Source of the DNA: Dyadobacter jiangsuensis
GTDB taxonomy: Bacteria; Bacteroidota; Bacteroidia; Cytophagales; Spirosomataceae
Length of the DNA stretch: 64,000 nucleotides
Reading direction: 5' to 3'
Assembly (NCBI RefSeq): GCF_003014695.1
Contig: NZ_PYAS01000016.1
Location: forward strand, 62,001-126,000
The notes beneath the pieces are model-generated. The model was not told where the DNA came from, made no database searches, and saw only the letters and a program-made list of their open reading frames with translations. Of this stretch, positions 43,688 to 52,336 are shown in pieces. The position numbers were made by a program, and so were the translations under genes. How positions within the stretch are numbered: position 1 is the stretch's first letter; every line of letters starts with the position of its first letter.

Positions 43688-43790
43688 CCGTCGACTGAAG
43701 TCGACGGGAAAAGATTGTATTACGTCGGCAGGCATGCGAATTTGTCATTTTTATCTCCGTCAATTTCCAGCCGTCGACTTCAGTCGACGG
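43688..43790. repeat. Pair of 20-nt perfect palindromes (REP/BIME-like)
   Basis: The unit at 43688-43707 is CCGTCGACT, GA, AGTCGACGG. The unit at 43771-43790 is its exact reverse complement, with TC at the centre. They are 63 bp apart. The same design with different stem bases occurs at 23598-23703. It lies between the PQQ dehydrogenase stop and dgoK. Confidence 0.75.
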
Positions 43791-43806
43791 GACGAAAAAA
43801 AATGCG

Positions 43807-46032
43807 TCACGGCAATGCAAATGCGATATAGCTCCCACCGGGTTTCAGGCCATATCTGGTACCGCCGGCGGCGATTGCAATATATTGCTTTCCATCGACC
43901 ATATAGGTAATGGGCGTCGCAAAACCACCTGCCGGAAGCTGGTATTCCCAAACAACCTTGCCCGTTTTGGTATCGAATGCCCTTAGTTTCTCGTCGTAAG
44001 TGGCTGCTATGAAAAGCAGGCCGCCGGCAGTCACCAATGGGCCGCCGTGATTTTCGGTGCCGGTTGGCGGGAGGCCCTGTTTCGTCAGTTCGGGGTATTC
44101 GCCGAGCGTTACTTTCCACAGGTATTCGCCGGTGTTCATATCAATGGCGTTCAGCGTGCCCCAGGGCGGCTTAATGGCCGGATAGTTGTCCTGATCCCTG
44201 AACTGGACATTACCGTTGTTGACGTAAGGAGGCTGGTACGGAAAGCTGGCATTGGTTTTGAACGCGGTCGTCGTTGTTTGAGCATGAATGTCGTTCGCGG
44301 CGGGTTTAGGTTCTGTTTTTAAAAGGAAATCCAAAATTGCGGCGCGGTCTTCTTTCGAAATATGCTGGAAAGAAGGCATTCTTCCACGCCCTGTTTCGAG
44401 CAATGCACCAATCTGCTCCCGGCTCATGCGCTGGCCGACGTCTTTCAGCACAGGATAAGCCTGAGTGGCTGCGGAAGCAGCGGCGGTTTGAGAATCAGTA
44501 GCATGGCAAACCGCACAATTCGTATTGAACAAAACCTGCCCCCTTGACAATGTCTGACCGTTCTCACCACTCCGAATCTCCCCAGCGTCCCTCATTTTGA
44601 GCCACCAGAGCATATTATTGCCATTGACATACACAATTCCTTCCGGATCGGCCGCGGTACCACCCCATTCCGCACCGCCGCCGATGCCATACAGCAACCC
44701 TCCGGACAGATCAGGAGGCTGGTTTTTCGGGCCTCTATTGCTGTTGCGGAACCGGTCTAGCACGTAAGCATGCGCCTCGGGTGTGCGCGTGGTGATGTCT
44801 GCTTCGGTCAGAGTCTGATTGGCAAATCGAGCGGGTTTAACGGGCACGGGCTGCGTTGGCCAGGGCTGATCACCGGGTAGCGGCTTCGCATTCGGTACCG
44901 CCACTTCCTTCACCGGGAAAAGCGGCTTGCCCGTGTCACGATCAAACAGGAAAACGTAGCCGTCTTTGGTCGCCTGCGCAACGGCATCCACCATCTTGCC
45001 ATTTCTTTTTACCGTGATCAGGTTGGGCGGGCACGGAATATCACGATCCCAGAGGTCGTGATGAACCGTTTGAAAATGCCACACGCGCTTACCGGTTTCG
45101 GCATTCAGCGCAATCACGCAGTTGGCAAAAAGATTACTGCCTTTCCGGGCGCCGCCGTAAAAATCCACCGAAGGAGAACCTGTTCCGAGAAACACCATTC
45201 CCCGTTTTTCATCCATCACCATCCCTGCCCAGCAATTGGCGCCGCCCAGTTTCCTGTACGAGTCTTTCGACCAGGTTTCATAGCCATACTCTCCCGGCAG
45301 CGGGATCGTACGGAATACCCACGCCACTTTGCCCGTCCGCATGTCGAATGCGCGGATGTGCCCCGGCAATGCGTCTCCGCCTTCCGAAACCGACGAACCG
45401 GTAATAAGCAGGTTCTTGAAAATCACACCCGGCGTAGTGTTCCGGATATTGAACTGGTAAGGGTCGTAACCGTAATTCGCGGCATCGCCCAGGCCATCGT
45501 GAAAATCCACTTCGCCGTTTTTGCCAAAACTCTCAACCAGTTTCCCGGTTTGGGCATTCAATGCAAACAGCGATGCCCCCGCCGTAAATAAAATGCGTTT
45601 GTCATTCCCCTCCGACCAATATACCACACCGCGCGTCGGATGGAACCGCGGCCGCTTTCCTTCAAAAGGGTCAAACTTCCAAAGCTCTTTTCCCGTGGCC
45701 GCATCGATTGCAAATACCTTCAACCGCGGTGTGGTACCGTACATCACCCCATCGATCACGATCGGCTGGCATTGCATATCCATGCCGCGCTCGCCGGGTT
45801 TGTTTTCGCCGGTGTCGTACGTCCAGGCCGGTTGGAGGTTTCTCACATTATTCTTGTTGACCTGCGTCAAAGCAGAATAGCGGTTGCCTGCATTGTTGCC
45901 GCCGTACACGGGCCAGTCGGCATCCTTACCGTCGTCCGGGACGCGACCGTCCGGGACGCGGATTGCCGGTATCAGCGCGCAGAATGTTACGGCAATAAGT
46001 ATGGAGCATATGATCGGAAAACGGATCGTCAT
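43807..46032 (-). CDS. PQQ-dependent dehydrogenase with internal cytochrome c domain
   Basis: A 741-residue quinoprotein. A signal peptide (about 1-23) is followed by DADWPVYGGNNAGNRYSAL, the opening of the eight-bladed PQQ propeller. Blades show tryptophan-docking motifs such as FAIDAATGKELWKF, ALNAETGKRVWHF and AFDTKTGKVVWEYQLP. Metal and PQQ site candidates lie in GGANCWAGMV and HHDLWDRDIP. A cytochrome c domain is inserted near residues 480-580, with CAVCH in FNTNCAVCHATDS and a Met ligand in GRGRMPSFQHIS; the last propeller blades follow. It oxidises a sugar or alcohol in the periplasm and passes electrons to the haem. As it lies beside the galactonate genes, an aldose to aldonate reaction is likely. 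PQQ synthesis genes are not in the window. The linker after the signal carries a 15-bp tandem duplication (RVPDG RVPDD). Confidence 0.92.
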   Translation of the reverse strand: MTIRFPIICSILIAVTFCALIPAIRVPDGRVPDDGKDADWPVYGGNNAGNRYSALTQVNKNNVRNLQPAWTYDTGENKPGERGMDMQCQPIVIDGVMYGTTPRLKVFAIDAATGKELWKFDPFEGKRPRFHPTRGVVYWSEGNDKRILFTAGASLFALNAQTGKLVESFGKNGEVDFHDGLGDAANYGYDPYQFNIRNTTPGVIFKNLLITGSSVSEGGDALPGHIRAFDMRTGKVAWVFRTIPLPGEYGYETWSKDSYRKLGGANCWAGMVMDEKRGMVFLGTGSPSVDFYGGARKGSNLFANCVIALNAETGKRVWHFQTVHHDLWDRDIPCPPNLITVKRNGKMVDAVAQATKDGYVFLFDRDTGKPLFPVKEVAVPNAKPLPGDQPWPTQPVPVKPARFANQTLTEADITTRTPEAHAYVLDRFRNSNRGPKNQPPDLSGGLLYGIGGGAEWGGTAADPEGIVYVNGNNMLWWLKMRDAGEIRSGENGQTLSRGQVLFNTNCAVCHATDSQTAAASAATQAYPVLKDVGQRMSREQIGALLETGRGRMPSFQHISKEDRAAILDFLLKTEPKPAANDIHAQTTTTAFKTNASFPYQPPYVNNGNVQFRDQDNYPAIKPPWGTLNAIDMNTGEYLWKVTLGEYPELTKQGLPPTGTENHGGPLVTAGGLLFIAATYDEKLRAFDTKTGKVVWEYQLPAGGFATPITYMVDGKQYIAIAAGGTRYGLKPGGSYIAFALP

Positions 46033-46110
46033 AGGGTCTATAAAGGTATTTGTATTTCAAAATTGGCCCGGAAGTATTGTTGCGTTGGGTTTGCTGCTAA
46101 TTGTTGTTAC

Positions 46111-46252
46111 ATGCCTACGGCATTATCCAAATATTAGGATGCATTCTTGTTTGCTACCCATTTTACGTCGCTAACGCGACTTGATCTCGCAAGTGCCGTC
46201 AGGCACGTAACATTGGTAGAAGAACGTCCCGTTCAATCAATCCCGTAGGGAT
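46111..46252. repeat. Cluster of four short GC-rich palindromes
   Basis: ATGCC-TAC-GGCAT (46111-46123), GTCGC-TAAC-GCGAC (46167-46180), GTGCC-GTCA-GGCAC (46193-46206) and ATCCC-GTA-GGGAT (46240-46252) lie within 142 bp between the SusD and PQQ dehydrogenase genes. Each is a 5-bp stem with a 3- or 4-nt centre. The cluster is probably a dispersed REP-like repeat; a terminator role is also possible. Confidence 0.6.
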
Positions 46253-46280
46253 GCAACAACAATAACAAATCCCGTGTGCG

Positions 46281-47765
46281 CTACTGATTCAGATTCGGAT
46301 TGATGGAAGTATCCGTATAAGGCAGCGGGAACCAGTAATTAGCTTTCACGATCGGTTTGATCGGCTGCAAATCGTCGGCGCTCTTCTTGGCATTGGCTTC
46401 CTCCACCCTTTCGAGACGCACGAGGTCGAACCAGCGTGTGCGCTCGCAAGCGAATTCCCATGCGCGCTCCTGCACGACCTCGTCGGCGAACTGCGCCGCT
46501 GTCAGGCCATCACCGGGTGCTAATGCCTTAGTACCTGCCGCTCGCCCGCGCAAACGTACCTTGTTCAATGCATCGTAAGCCGCCTGGTCGGGACCGCCGG
46601 TTCCGCGGGCTTTGGCTTCGGCGTAGATCGTCAGCACATGTGGGTAACGCATCATAACAGAAGGCAGGGAAATGCTCGACGTCACGATGTTCCCTTTGAT
46701 ATACCATTTTTGGTAGTAAGGATGTTTTGTCAAACTGTTCTGCCAGGGGATTTTGGTAGCACCCAGCCCGAATTCCGTGCGGAAAGTAGCGTCCTTACGC
46801 GGTCCGGCAGGGAAATCACGGAAGAAATTCAGCTCCGCAAACATATCGTCCCATCCGCCTTCCTCACCGGGCATGGTGGTGTTCCCGTAAGTCGCATTGG
46901 CCGTACCGCTTCCACCGAGGTAACCGCTGATCTGAAATACTGCCTCCTTCGTTCCGGGCGATGCCGGGTCGTTTTCAAAAACCGCTGCGAATGTCGGCAA
47001 CAGTTCGAAGCCGTAAGTCGCTGCATTATCGATCACTTCTTTGGCTTTGGCAGCCGCCAGGTCGTATTTGTCGGTTTGTTTCAAAGGCCAGCCTGCCATC
47101 GTCAGATACACGTCGGCCAGGAACGCCTTCGCAGACCCTTTGTTTGGCCGTCCCGGATCGCGTTTTGCGTTCGGCAAATTGGTTTCCGCCACTTTCAGGT
47201 CGGCGACGATCAAATCATAGACTTCCTGCGGCGTCGATTTTTTAACCGTCAGCAAATCATCGGAATACTCCCCTGCCAGAATCAACGGGATATTGCCCCA
47301 GAAGCGCGTCAGCCAGTAGTAGGAAAACGCGCGGATGAAATGCGCCTCGCCCACGATGATATCGATCGTAGCTTTGGTACCCACTGTTTTCTGGTAATTA
47401 TTGACCACATTATTCGCTCCTTGAATGGCCTTGTAGCAACCGTTATAAACCGCATTCGAGCGCTGGTTGGTAGTCGAGACATTGAACTGGTCAAACTCCC
47501 GCCAGTCGGCCTTGTTGCTGGCGGGGTGCGTAGTAACATCGTCCGCGCCCAGCACGGCTGCATTGGCCGAGGGGTGCAAAAAGCCGTAAGTCCATTGGTT
47601 GGCGAGACCCTTATACGCCCCGGTCAATGCCGATTCGAGCCCATCCTGCGTCGAAAGCACATTCGGCCCGTACAAAAGCCCGGTCGTATCCTCATCCAGG
47701 TAATCACTGCAACCAGCTCCGGTCAGAAGCAAGCCGCTTAAAAGAAGTATGGTTATTTTTTTCAT
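46281..47765 (-). CDS. SusD/RagB-family outer membrane lipoprotein
   Basis: A 494-residue SusD. The signal ends in LLTGAGCSDYLDED, placing the lipidated Cys near residue 19. N-terminal helices include LESALTGAYKGLANQWTYGF. The RagB/SusD C-terminal motifs are VMMRYPHVLTIYAEA, ALNKVRLRGR and FACERTRWFDLVRLERV. The protein is the surface lid of the SusC encoded just upstream (80 bp). The pair sits between the DgoD-like dehydratase and the PQQ dehydrogenase in the same orientation, so its ligand is probably a galactose- or galacturonate-type glycan or its sugar acid; this is inferred from context only. Confidence 0.95.
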   Translation of the reverse strand: MKKITILLLSGLLLTGAGCSDYLDEDTTGLLYGPNVLSTQDGLESALTGAYKGLANQWTYGFLHPSANAAVLGADDVTTHPASNKADWREFDQFNVSTTNQRSNAVYNGCYKAIQGANNVVNNYQKTVGTKATIDIIVGEAHFIRAFSYYWLTRFWGNIPLILAGEYSDDLLTVKKSTPQEVYDLIVADLKVAETNLPNAKRDPGRPNKGSAKAFLADVYLTMAGWPLKQTDKYDLAAAKAKEVIDNAATYGFELLPTFAAVFENDPASPGTKEAVFQISGYLGGSGTANATYGNTTMPGEEGGWDDMFAELNFFRDFPAGPRKDATFRTEFGLGATKIPWQNSLTKHPYYQKWYIKGNIVTSSISLPSVMMRYPHVLTIYAEAKARGTGGPDQAAYDALNKVRLRGRAAGTKALAPGDGLTAAQFADEVVQERAWEFACERTRWFDLVRLERVEEANAKKSADDLQPIKPIVKANYWFPLPYTDTSINPNLNQ

Positions 47766-47823
47766 GTCTGTTGTTTAAATATTGTTTTTACTCCTACCCT
47801 GGCACGACCACCAACGATCGGTG

Positions 47824-47851
47824 GTCGGCGGTCCATGGTCCGCGGTCAGAA
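47824..47851. repeat. Short array of 7-bp GTC repeats at the SusC 3' end
   Basis: Units GTCGGCG, GTCCATG, GTCCGCG and GTCAGAA start at 47824, 47831, 47838 and 47845, exactly 7 bp apart. The stop codon of the SusC gene (47846-47848 on the - strand) lies inside the last unit. A possible partial opposing arm precedes it (CACGACCACCAACGATC). Confidence 0.65.
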
Positions 47852-50836
47852 TCCCAACGTCAACCCCACCGTATACACCTTCGCATTCGGATACGAACCT
47901 CGGTCGATACCAATCGCCGTGTCGGTGCTGGAACCTACGTTGCTCGTTTCCGGATCAGGACCAGTGTATTTGGTGATCGTAAACAGGTTCGTGGCGCTCG
48001 CGAAAACGCGGATATTGGCCTTATCCTTGAAAACCGAAGACGGCACGTTATAAGCCAGGCTCACGTTTTTCAACCTTACAAAACTTCCGTTTTCCACAAA
48101 CCGGCTCGATTGCGTAAATGGCTGGTAAGTTTTGGTAAATGCAGGAATATCCGAATCTTCATTACCCGGACGGTAGTAGTCGCGAATCTCCGTCAGCAGA
48201 AACTGGCGTGCTTCCCCGGAGCCCGACATCGCGCCTGCGCGGGTGTAGTTCAGCTTGTCCACGCCGAATGCCCCCTGGAAGAACACATTCAGTGTAAGTC
48301 CGCCATAGGTAAAGGTGTTATTCCAACCGCCGGTCAGTTTCGGGAACGCGTGGCCGACAATCTGGAAATCGTCGGTGGTGATCGCATTATCGCCGTTTAC
48401 GTCCTCATAATGCGGATCGCCGGGAACACGGCCCTGTTTGGCAGCGATGTCGGCTTCATTGGGTTTGAAAGTACCCAGGTATTTGAGGCCCCAGTAAGAG
48501 CCCAGCGGCTGACCCGGCATGAGCATAAACTCGTTGGTGATGGACATCCCGCCGCCTGCACCGGTTCCCGTTCCGAGCCGTGGTAACCCGCCGAGGCTCA
48601 CCACTTCGTTTTTCAGGGTTGACAAATTCAAATTCGTTTCCCAGCTGAATTTCCCTTTTTCGATAGGCGTACCACCAATGGCGAACTCGAACCCGCGGTT
48701 GCGGATCTCGCCTACGTTGCGCGGCTGCGTACCTCCGCCCGCGTAGTTGGGCAGCTGTACGTTCAGCAGCAGGTCGGTCGTGCTCTTGTTGAAGTAATCC
48801 GCCTCGAAATGCAATCTTCCGTTCAGGATCTCCATTTCAATACCCACGTCGGTCTGCGTGGTGGTCTCCCATTTCAGGTTCTTGTTGCCCTGGTTACCCT
48901 GGATCACCCCGGCCGTGACGCCGGTATTGTTGAAACCGACCTGCGTAGAGTTGTAGGGCGACAAGGTCGCATAAGGGTTAATAGCCTGGCTACCGGTTTT
49001 ACCCCAGCTTCCACGCAATTTCAGGTTCGAGAATACATTGAGGTTCTTGATAAACTCCTCCTCCGAAAGCCGCCACCCCAGGGCAACCGACGGGAAAATA
49101 CTGTTCCGGTTATCCTCGCTGAATTTCGACGAACCATCACGACGGATAGCCGCGGTTACCAGGTACTTGTCTTTGAATGCGTAATTCACCCTTCCGAGCA
49201 ACGAAAGCAGCGTCCATTTCGAGAAGCCCGAGCTCACGGTTGCGGCCGAGTTGCCACCGATGTTATCATAACCCAGTTGCGGGAAACGAAGCCCGTTGGC
49301 CGTGGCTGTGAAGTTCTTGTCGGTAAATTGCTGGGTTTCCAATACTGCTACCGCCGTAATCGAGTGATTTCCGAATGTACGGGTGTAGTTCAGTGCATTG
49401 GTGTTCTGCAAAGTCACCTGGTCGGCCGAGTAGCGGGTTGCATTCGGGTTATTATTCGAAAGGCGCTTGCCATTAAAGCTCTTGTTCTGCGCGTCGAGGT
49501 AGTTGATCGCGTATTGCAAGTCGAGCGACAGGCCTGTGATAGGCAGTTGGTAGCTTAGCCCGCCGATGGCGTTGATGTTCATCCGCTCGACGTCGATAGA
49601 CTTGTCGTACAAGTGATCCAGCGGACTCCTCGAAACAGAACCCGTCGGATCCGCGAATGTAGGCTGGCCGTCGGAGCCATACGCAGGCGTGGTAGGCGCC
49701 CATTGCAACGCTTCGATCAGCGCACCGCCGCCATCGGTATTATGGTTGGCTGTCTTTGCACCCGACAAATTGAGTCGCAATGCAAGGTTCTTATTGATCT
49801 GCGTGCGCAAATTGGTTCTCAAAACATACCGCTTGAAACCGCTGTTGTTCACGATCCCTTTCTGGTTTACATAGTTACCGGAGATCAGGAACGAGGTTTT
49901 CTCATTCCCGCCCGAAACCGTCACCTGATGCTGCTGACCGCTTCCCTTGCGGTAAACCAGGTCCTGCCAGTCGGTACCGCCATTCTTCTTGAAATCGTCG
50001 ATCTGGGCTTGTGTAAACGGTGCATTGGAGCCCGTGGCAGCTGCACGTGCATTGACGATCTCCGCGAATTCGCCCGCAGGAAGTATATCGAATTTCTTGA
50101 TCACGTTCGAAACGCTTCCCTGCCCTTCATAACTCACTTTAATACCCTTACTGCCTTTTTTGGTTGTGATGATAATCACCCCGTTAGCTCCCCGGCTACC
50201 GTAAATGGAAGTCGAAGCCGCATCTTTCAGCACTTGCAGCGATTCGATATCGTTGGGATTCAGCAAACTATAATTAGCTCCCACAAAACCATCGATCACA
50301 TAAAGCGGATCGTTGTTACCGAGTACCGAGTTGGCCCCACGAACACGGACCTTCGAATCCCCGCCCGGCGCGCCGTTGGACTGCGTTACCTGCACACCGG
50401 CCGCACGTCCCTGCAACACCTGATCGAGCCGGGTAATGGGCTGTTGCGAGAACTCGCGCGTCGAAACCACCGACAATGCACCGGTAACGTCGGTTTTCTT
50501 CTGGGTACCATACCCCACCACCACCAGTTCGTCCAGGCTGCGTGAGCCCTGTGCAAGTTTGATATCGATTACCGAACGGTTACCGATTTCCACCGTCTGA
50601 CTTTCATAGCCGATAAACGAAAACACCAGCGTGCCGCTTCCCGGCGCCTGGATCACATAGTTCCCCTCTCCGTCGGTTACGGTACCCTGCGAAGTACCAC
50701 TGATGAGGATACTCACGCCGGGCAGCGCTGCATTGTCCTGATCGGTCACCTTTCCGGTCACCCTGGCATTCTGGGCAAGCAAACTTCCGCCCCCCAAGCC
50801 GAGCAACACCAAGCATAAACTCAGTAATTTTCTCAT
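47846..50836 (-). CDS. SusC/RagA-family TonB-linked outer membrane protein
   Basis: A 996-residue SusC. The signal peptide (LLSLCLVLLGLGGGSLLAQN) is followed by a carboxypeptidase-regulatory-like domain at about 23-100 (VTGKVTDQDNAALPGVSIL, SGTLVFSFIGYESQTV), the SLDELVVVGYGTQKK linker and the plug with QVLKDAASTSIYGSRGANGV near residues 206-225. The barrel ends with YTVGLTLGF. It takes up a nutrient with its SusD, whose gene lies 80 bp downstream. In this intergenic and upstream DNA lie 7-bp repeat arrays. The gene is in the long leftward run that includes DgoD-like, DgoK and DgoA enzymes. No FecI/FecR-type regulator is next to it, so control probably lies with the LacI gene upstream. Confidence 0.95.
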   Translation of the reverse strand: MRKLLSLCLVLLGLGGGSLLAQNARVTGKVTDQDNAALPGVSILISGTSQGTVTDGEGNYVIQAPGSGTLVFSFIGYESQTVEIGNRSVIDIKLAQGSRSLDELVVVGYGTQKKTDVTGALSVVSTREFSQQPITRLDQVLQGRAAGVQVTQSNGAPGGDSKVRVRGANSVLGNNDPLYVIDGFVGANYSLLNPNDIESLQVLKDAASTSIYGSRGANGVIIITTKKGSKGIKVSYEGQGSVSNVIKKFDILPAGEFAEIVNARAAATGSNAPFTQAQIDDFKKNGGTDWQDLVYRKGSGQQHQVTVSGGNEKTSFLISGNYVNQKGIVNNSGFKRYVLRTNLRTQINKNLALRLNLSGAKTANHNTDGGGALIEALQWAPTTPAYGSDGQPTFADPTGSVSRSPLDHLYDKSIDVERMNINAIGGLSYQLPITGLSLDLQYAINYLDAQNKSFNGKRLSNNNPNATRYSADQVTLQNTNALNYTRTFGNHSITAVAVLETQQFTDKNFTATANGLRFPQLGYDNIGGNSAATVSSGFSKWTLLSLLGRVNYAFKDKYLVTAAIRRDGSSKFSEDNRNSIFPSVALGWRLSEEEFIKNLNVFSNLKLRGSWGKTGSQAINPYATLSPYNSTQVGFNNTGVTAGVIQGNQGNKNLKWETTTQTDVGIEMEILNGRLHFEADYFNKSTTDLLLNVQLPNYAGGGTQPRNVGEIRNRGFEFAIGGTPIEKGKFSWETNLNLSTLKNEVVSLGGLPRLGTGTGAGGGMSITNEFMLMPGQPLGSYWGLKYLGTFKPNEADIAAKQGRVPGDPHYEDVNGDNAITTDDFQIVGHAFPKLTGGWNNTFTYGGLTLNVFFQGAFGVDKLNYTRAGAMSGSGEARQFLLTEIRDYYRPGNEDSDIPAFTKTYQPFTQSSRFVENGSFVRLKNVSLAYNVPSSVFKDKANIRVFASATNLFTITKYTGPDPETSNVGSSTDTAIGIDRGSYPNAKVYTVGLTLGF

Positions 50837-50904
50837 GGAATATTTATAGTTGAACGTTATTAAATTCTATTTTATCGAAAGCATGGATGTACCGTTCCAA
50901 TATC

Positions 50905-51055
50905 GACCGCCGACGACTGACCGCCGACCGCCGATTGCTTGATTTAATCGTTAGGTTTTATCTTACTTGATTTTCAGCTGTTGCAGCCAACCGCCCCTAG
51001 CATGCGATCGGCTGTCAGCGGTCGGCCGTCGGCGGTCCATAGTCGATCGTCCACG
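50905..51055. repeat. Inverted array of 7-bp repeats between SusC and DgoD-like genes
   Basis: The left arm has GACCGCC-type units at 50905, 50912, 50919, 50926 and 50933. The right arm has GTCGGCG-type units at 51014, 51021, 51028, 51035, 51042 and 51049. The period is exactly 7 and the arms are near reverse complements. The 74-bp spacer holds a LacI-like half-palindrome TTTAATCGTTAG at about 50943-50954. Confidence 0.8.
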
Positions 51056-51084
51056 GCCATTCCGCACAGCGGTACAGTACCGCC

Positions 51085-52332
51085 CTACCAATCCACCACC
51101 GACCCATCCAGCGCGTTATAGCTCTCCGGATTCTTCCAGTCGTGGCCGATCTTGTCTTTCAAGGCATCTTCGTCGAGCTCCACACCCAGGCCGGGTTTGG
51201 TAGGCACCATCACGGTTCCGTCTTTTTGTAGTTTGAATGGTTCTTTGAGGTAGCCTTCTCCCAGCGTTACCTGCTCCTGGACAAGGAAATTCGGGACGCT
51301 GGCGGCCAGTTGGAGGCCGGTAGCGAGCGAAATCGGGCCCATCGGGTTGTGTGGGGCAATCGGAATGTAGTAGGCCTCGGCCATTCCCGCGATGATCCTG
51401 CCTTCGGTAATTCCTCCTGCATGACACAAATCCGGCTGGATAATGCTTGCAGCCCCTTTTTCGAGGATTTCGCGGAAACCCCATTTGGTAAAAATCCGCT
51501 CGCCCGTGGCGATGGGAATATGCGTGCCCCTGGCAATATCCACCAGCGTATCGACATTCTGTGCCTGGCAAGGTTCTTCCACAAAAAAGGGCTGGTATTG
51601 CTCCAATTCCTTGATCAGCACCTTGGAGGTCTGCTGCGGAACCGATCCGTGAAAATCGATCGCGATATCCATTTCCGGGCCGCCGGCCTCACGCAGCGAA
51701 GCGAAATTGTCGGAAGCATATTTAATGAACGCCTGGTTCTCGACGATGTTCGCCGGGTTCTTCTTGGCAACGCTGGTTTTGATGATCGTGTACCCTTCGG
51801 CTTTACGCTTCTTCATGTCTTCGGCGTTCGACGCGCGCCCATATATACGCACGCGGTCACGGGTGGGCCCGCCCAGGAGCTCATGCACAGGTACGCCCAG
51901 GAGCTTACCCTTGATGTCCCACAATGCCTGGTCGATGCCGCTCAATGCGCTCGTAAGGATCGGCCCGCCCCGGTAGAACGCGTGGCGATAAATGGCCTGC
52001 CAATGGTGCACCACGGCACGCGGGTCCTTGCCGACCAGGTATGGTTCCACCTCCTTAATCGCGGTCTGGATCGTCAGCGCGCGGCCTTCGAGCAGCGGCT
52101 CGCCGAGGCCCACAATGCCTGCGTCGGTGTGGATTTTGAGAAAAATCCAGCGTGGCTTTACCAAAAATGTTTCCAGCTTGGTGATCTTGACCTTTCCGTA
52201 TGCCTGAAAAGGCGTGGGATTGGCTGCATACGAAGTTTGGGGCAGCAGCATCGTGCCCGTAGCCGCAACGCCCAGGACGGATTGAATGGCCGCCCGGCGC
52301 GACAAAGTGGTAGATTTCGGGTTGGATTTCAT
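51085..52332 (-). CDS. dgoD: D-galactonate dehydratase-like enolase-superfamily enzyme, exported
   Basis: A 415-residue acid-sugar dehydratase of the enolase superfamily. The match to the known layout of E. coli DgoD is strong: VKITKLETFLVKPRWIFLKI, HAFYRGGPILTSALSGIDQA, LWDIKGKLLGVPV, IDFHGSVP with the Asp and His, FVEEP and ATGERI for the other metal ligands, IIQPDLCHAGGITE, APHNPMGP with the catalytic His, and a GSVVDW end. It removes water from galactonate to give 2-keto-3-deoxygalactonate. Unlike the enteric enzyme it has an extra N-terminus with LSRRAAIQSVLGVAATGTM, a Tat-like signal, so dehydration may occur in the periplasm. The ATG at 52332 sits 4 bp after the upstream dehydratase stop; the longer in-frame form to 52359 overlaps that gene. 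Confidence 0.9.
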   Translation of the reverse strand: MKSNPKSTTLSRRAAIQSVLGVAATGTMLLPQTSYAANPTPFQAYGKVKITKLETFLVKPRWIFLKIHTDAGIVGLGEPLLEGRALTIQTAIKEVEPYLVGKDPRAVVHHWQAIYRHAFYRGGPILTSALSGIDQALWDIKGKLLGVPVHELLGGPTRDRVRIYGRASNAEDMKKRKAEGYTIIKTSVAKKNPANIVENQAFIKYASDNFASLREAGGPEMDIAIDFHGSVPQQTSKVLIKELEQYQPFFVEEPCQAQNVDTLVDIARGTHIPIATGERIFTKWGFREILEKGAASIIQPDLCHAGGITEGRIIAGMAEAYYIPIAPHNPMGPISLATGLQLAASVPNFLVQEQVTLGEGYLKEPFKLQKDGTVMVPTKPGLGVELDEDALKDKIGHDWKNPESYNALDGSVVDW

Positions 52333-52336
52333 GGAG

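Noticed and set aside
43688-43790. Terminal inverted repeats of an insertion sequence
   Set aside because: Only 63 bp separate the two palindromes, no transposase is present, and each unit is itself a perfect palindrome.
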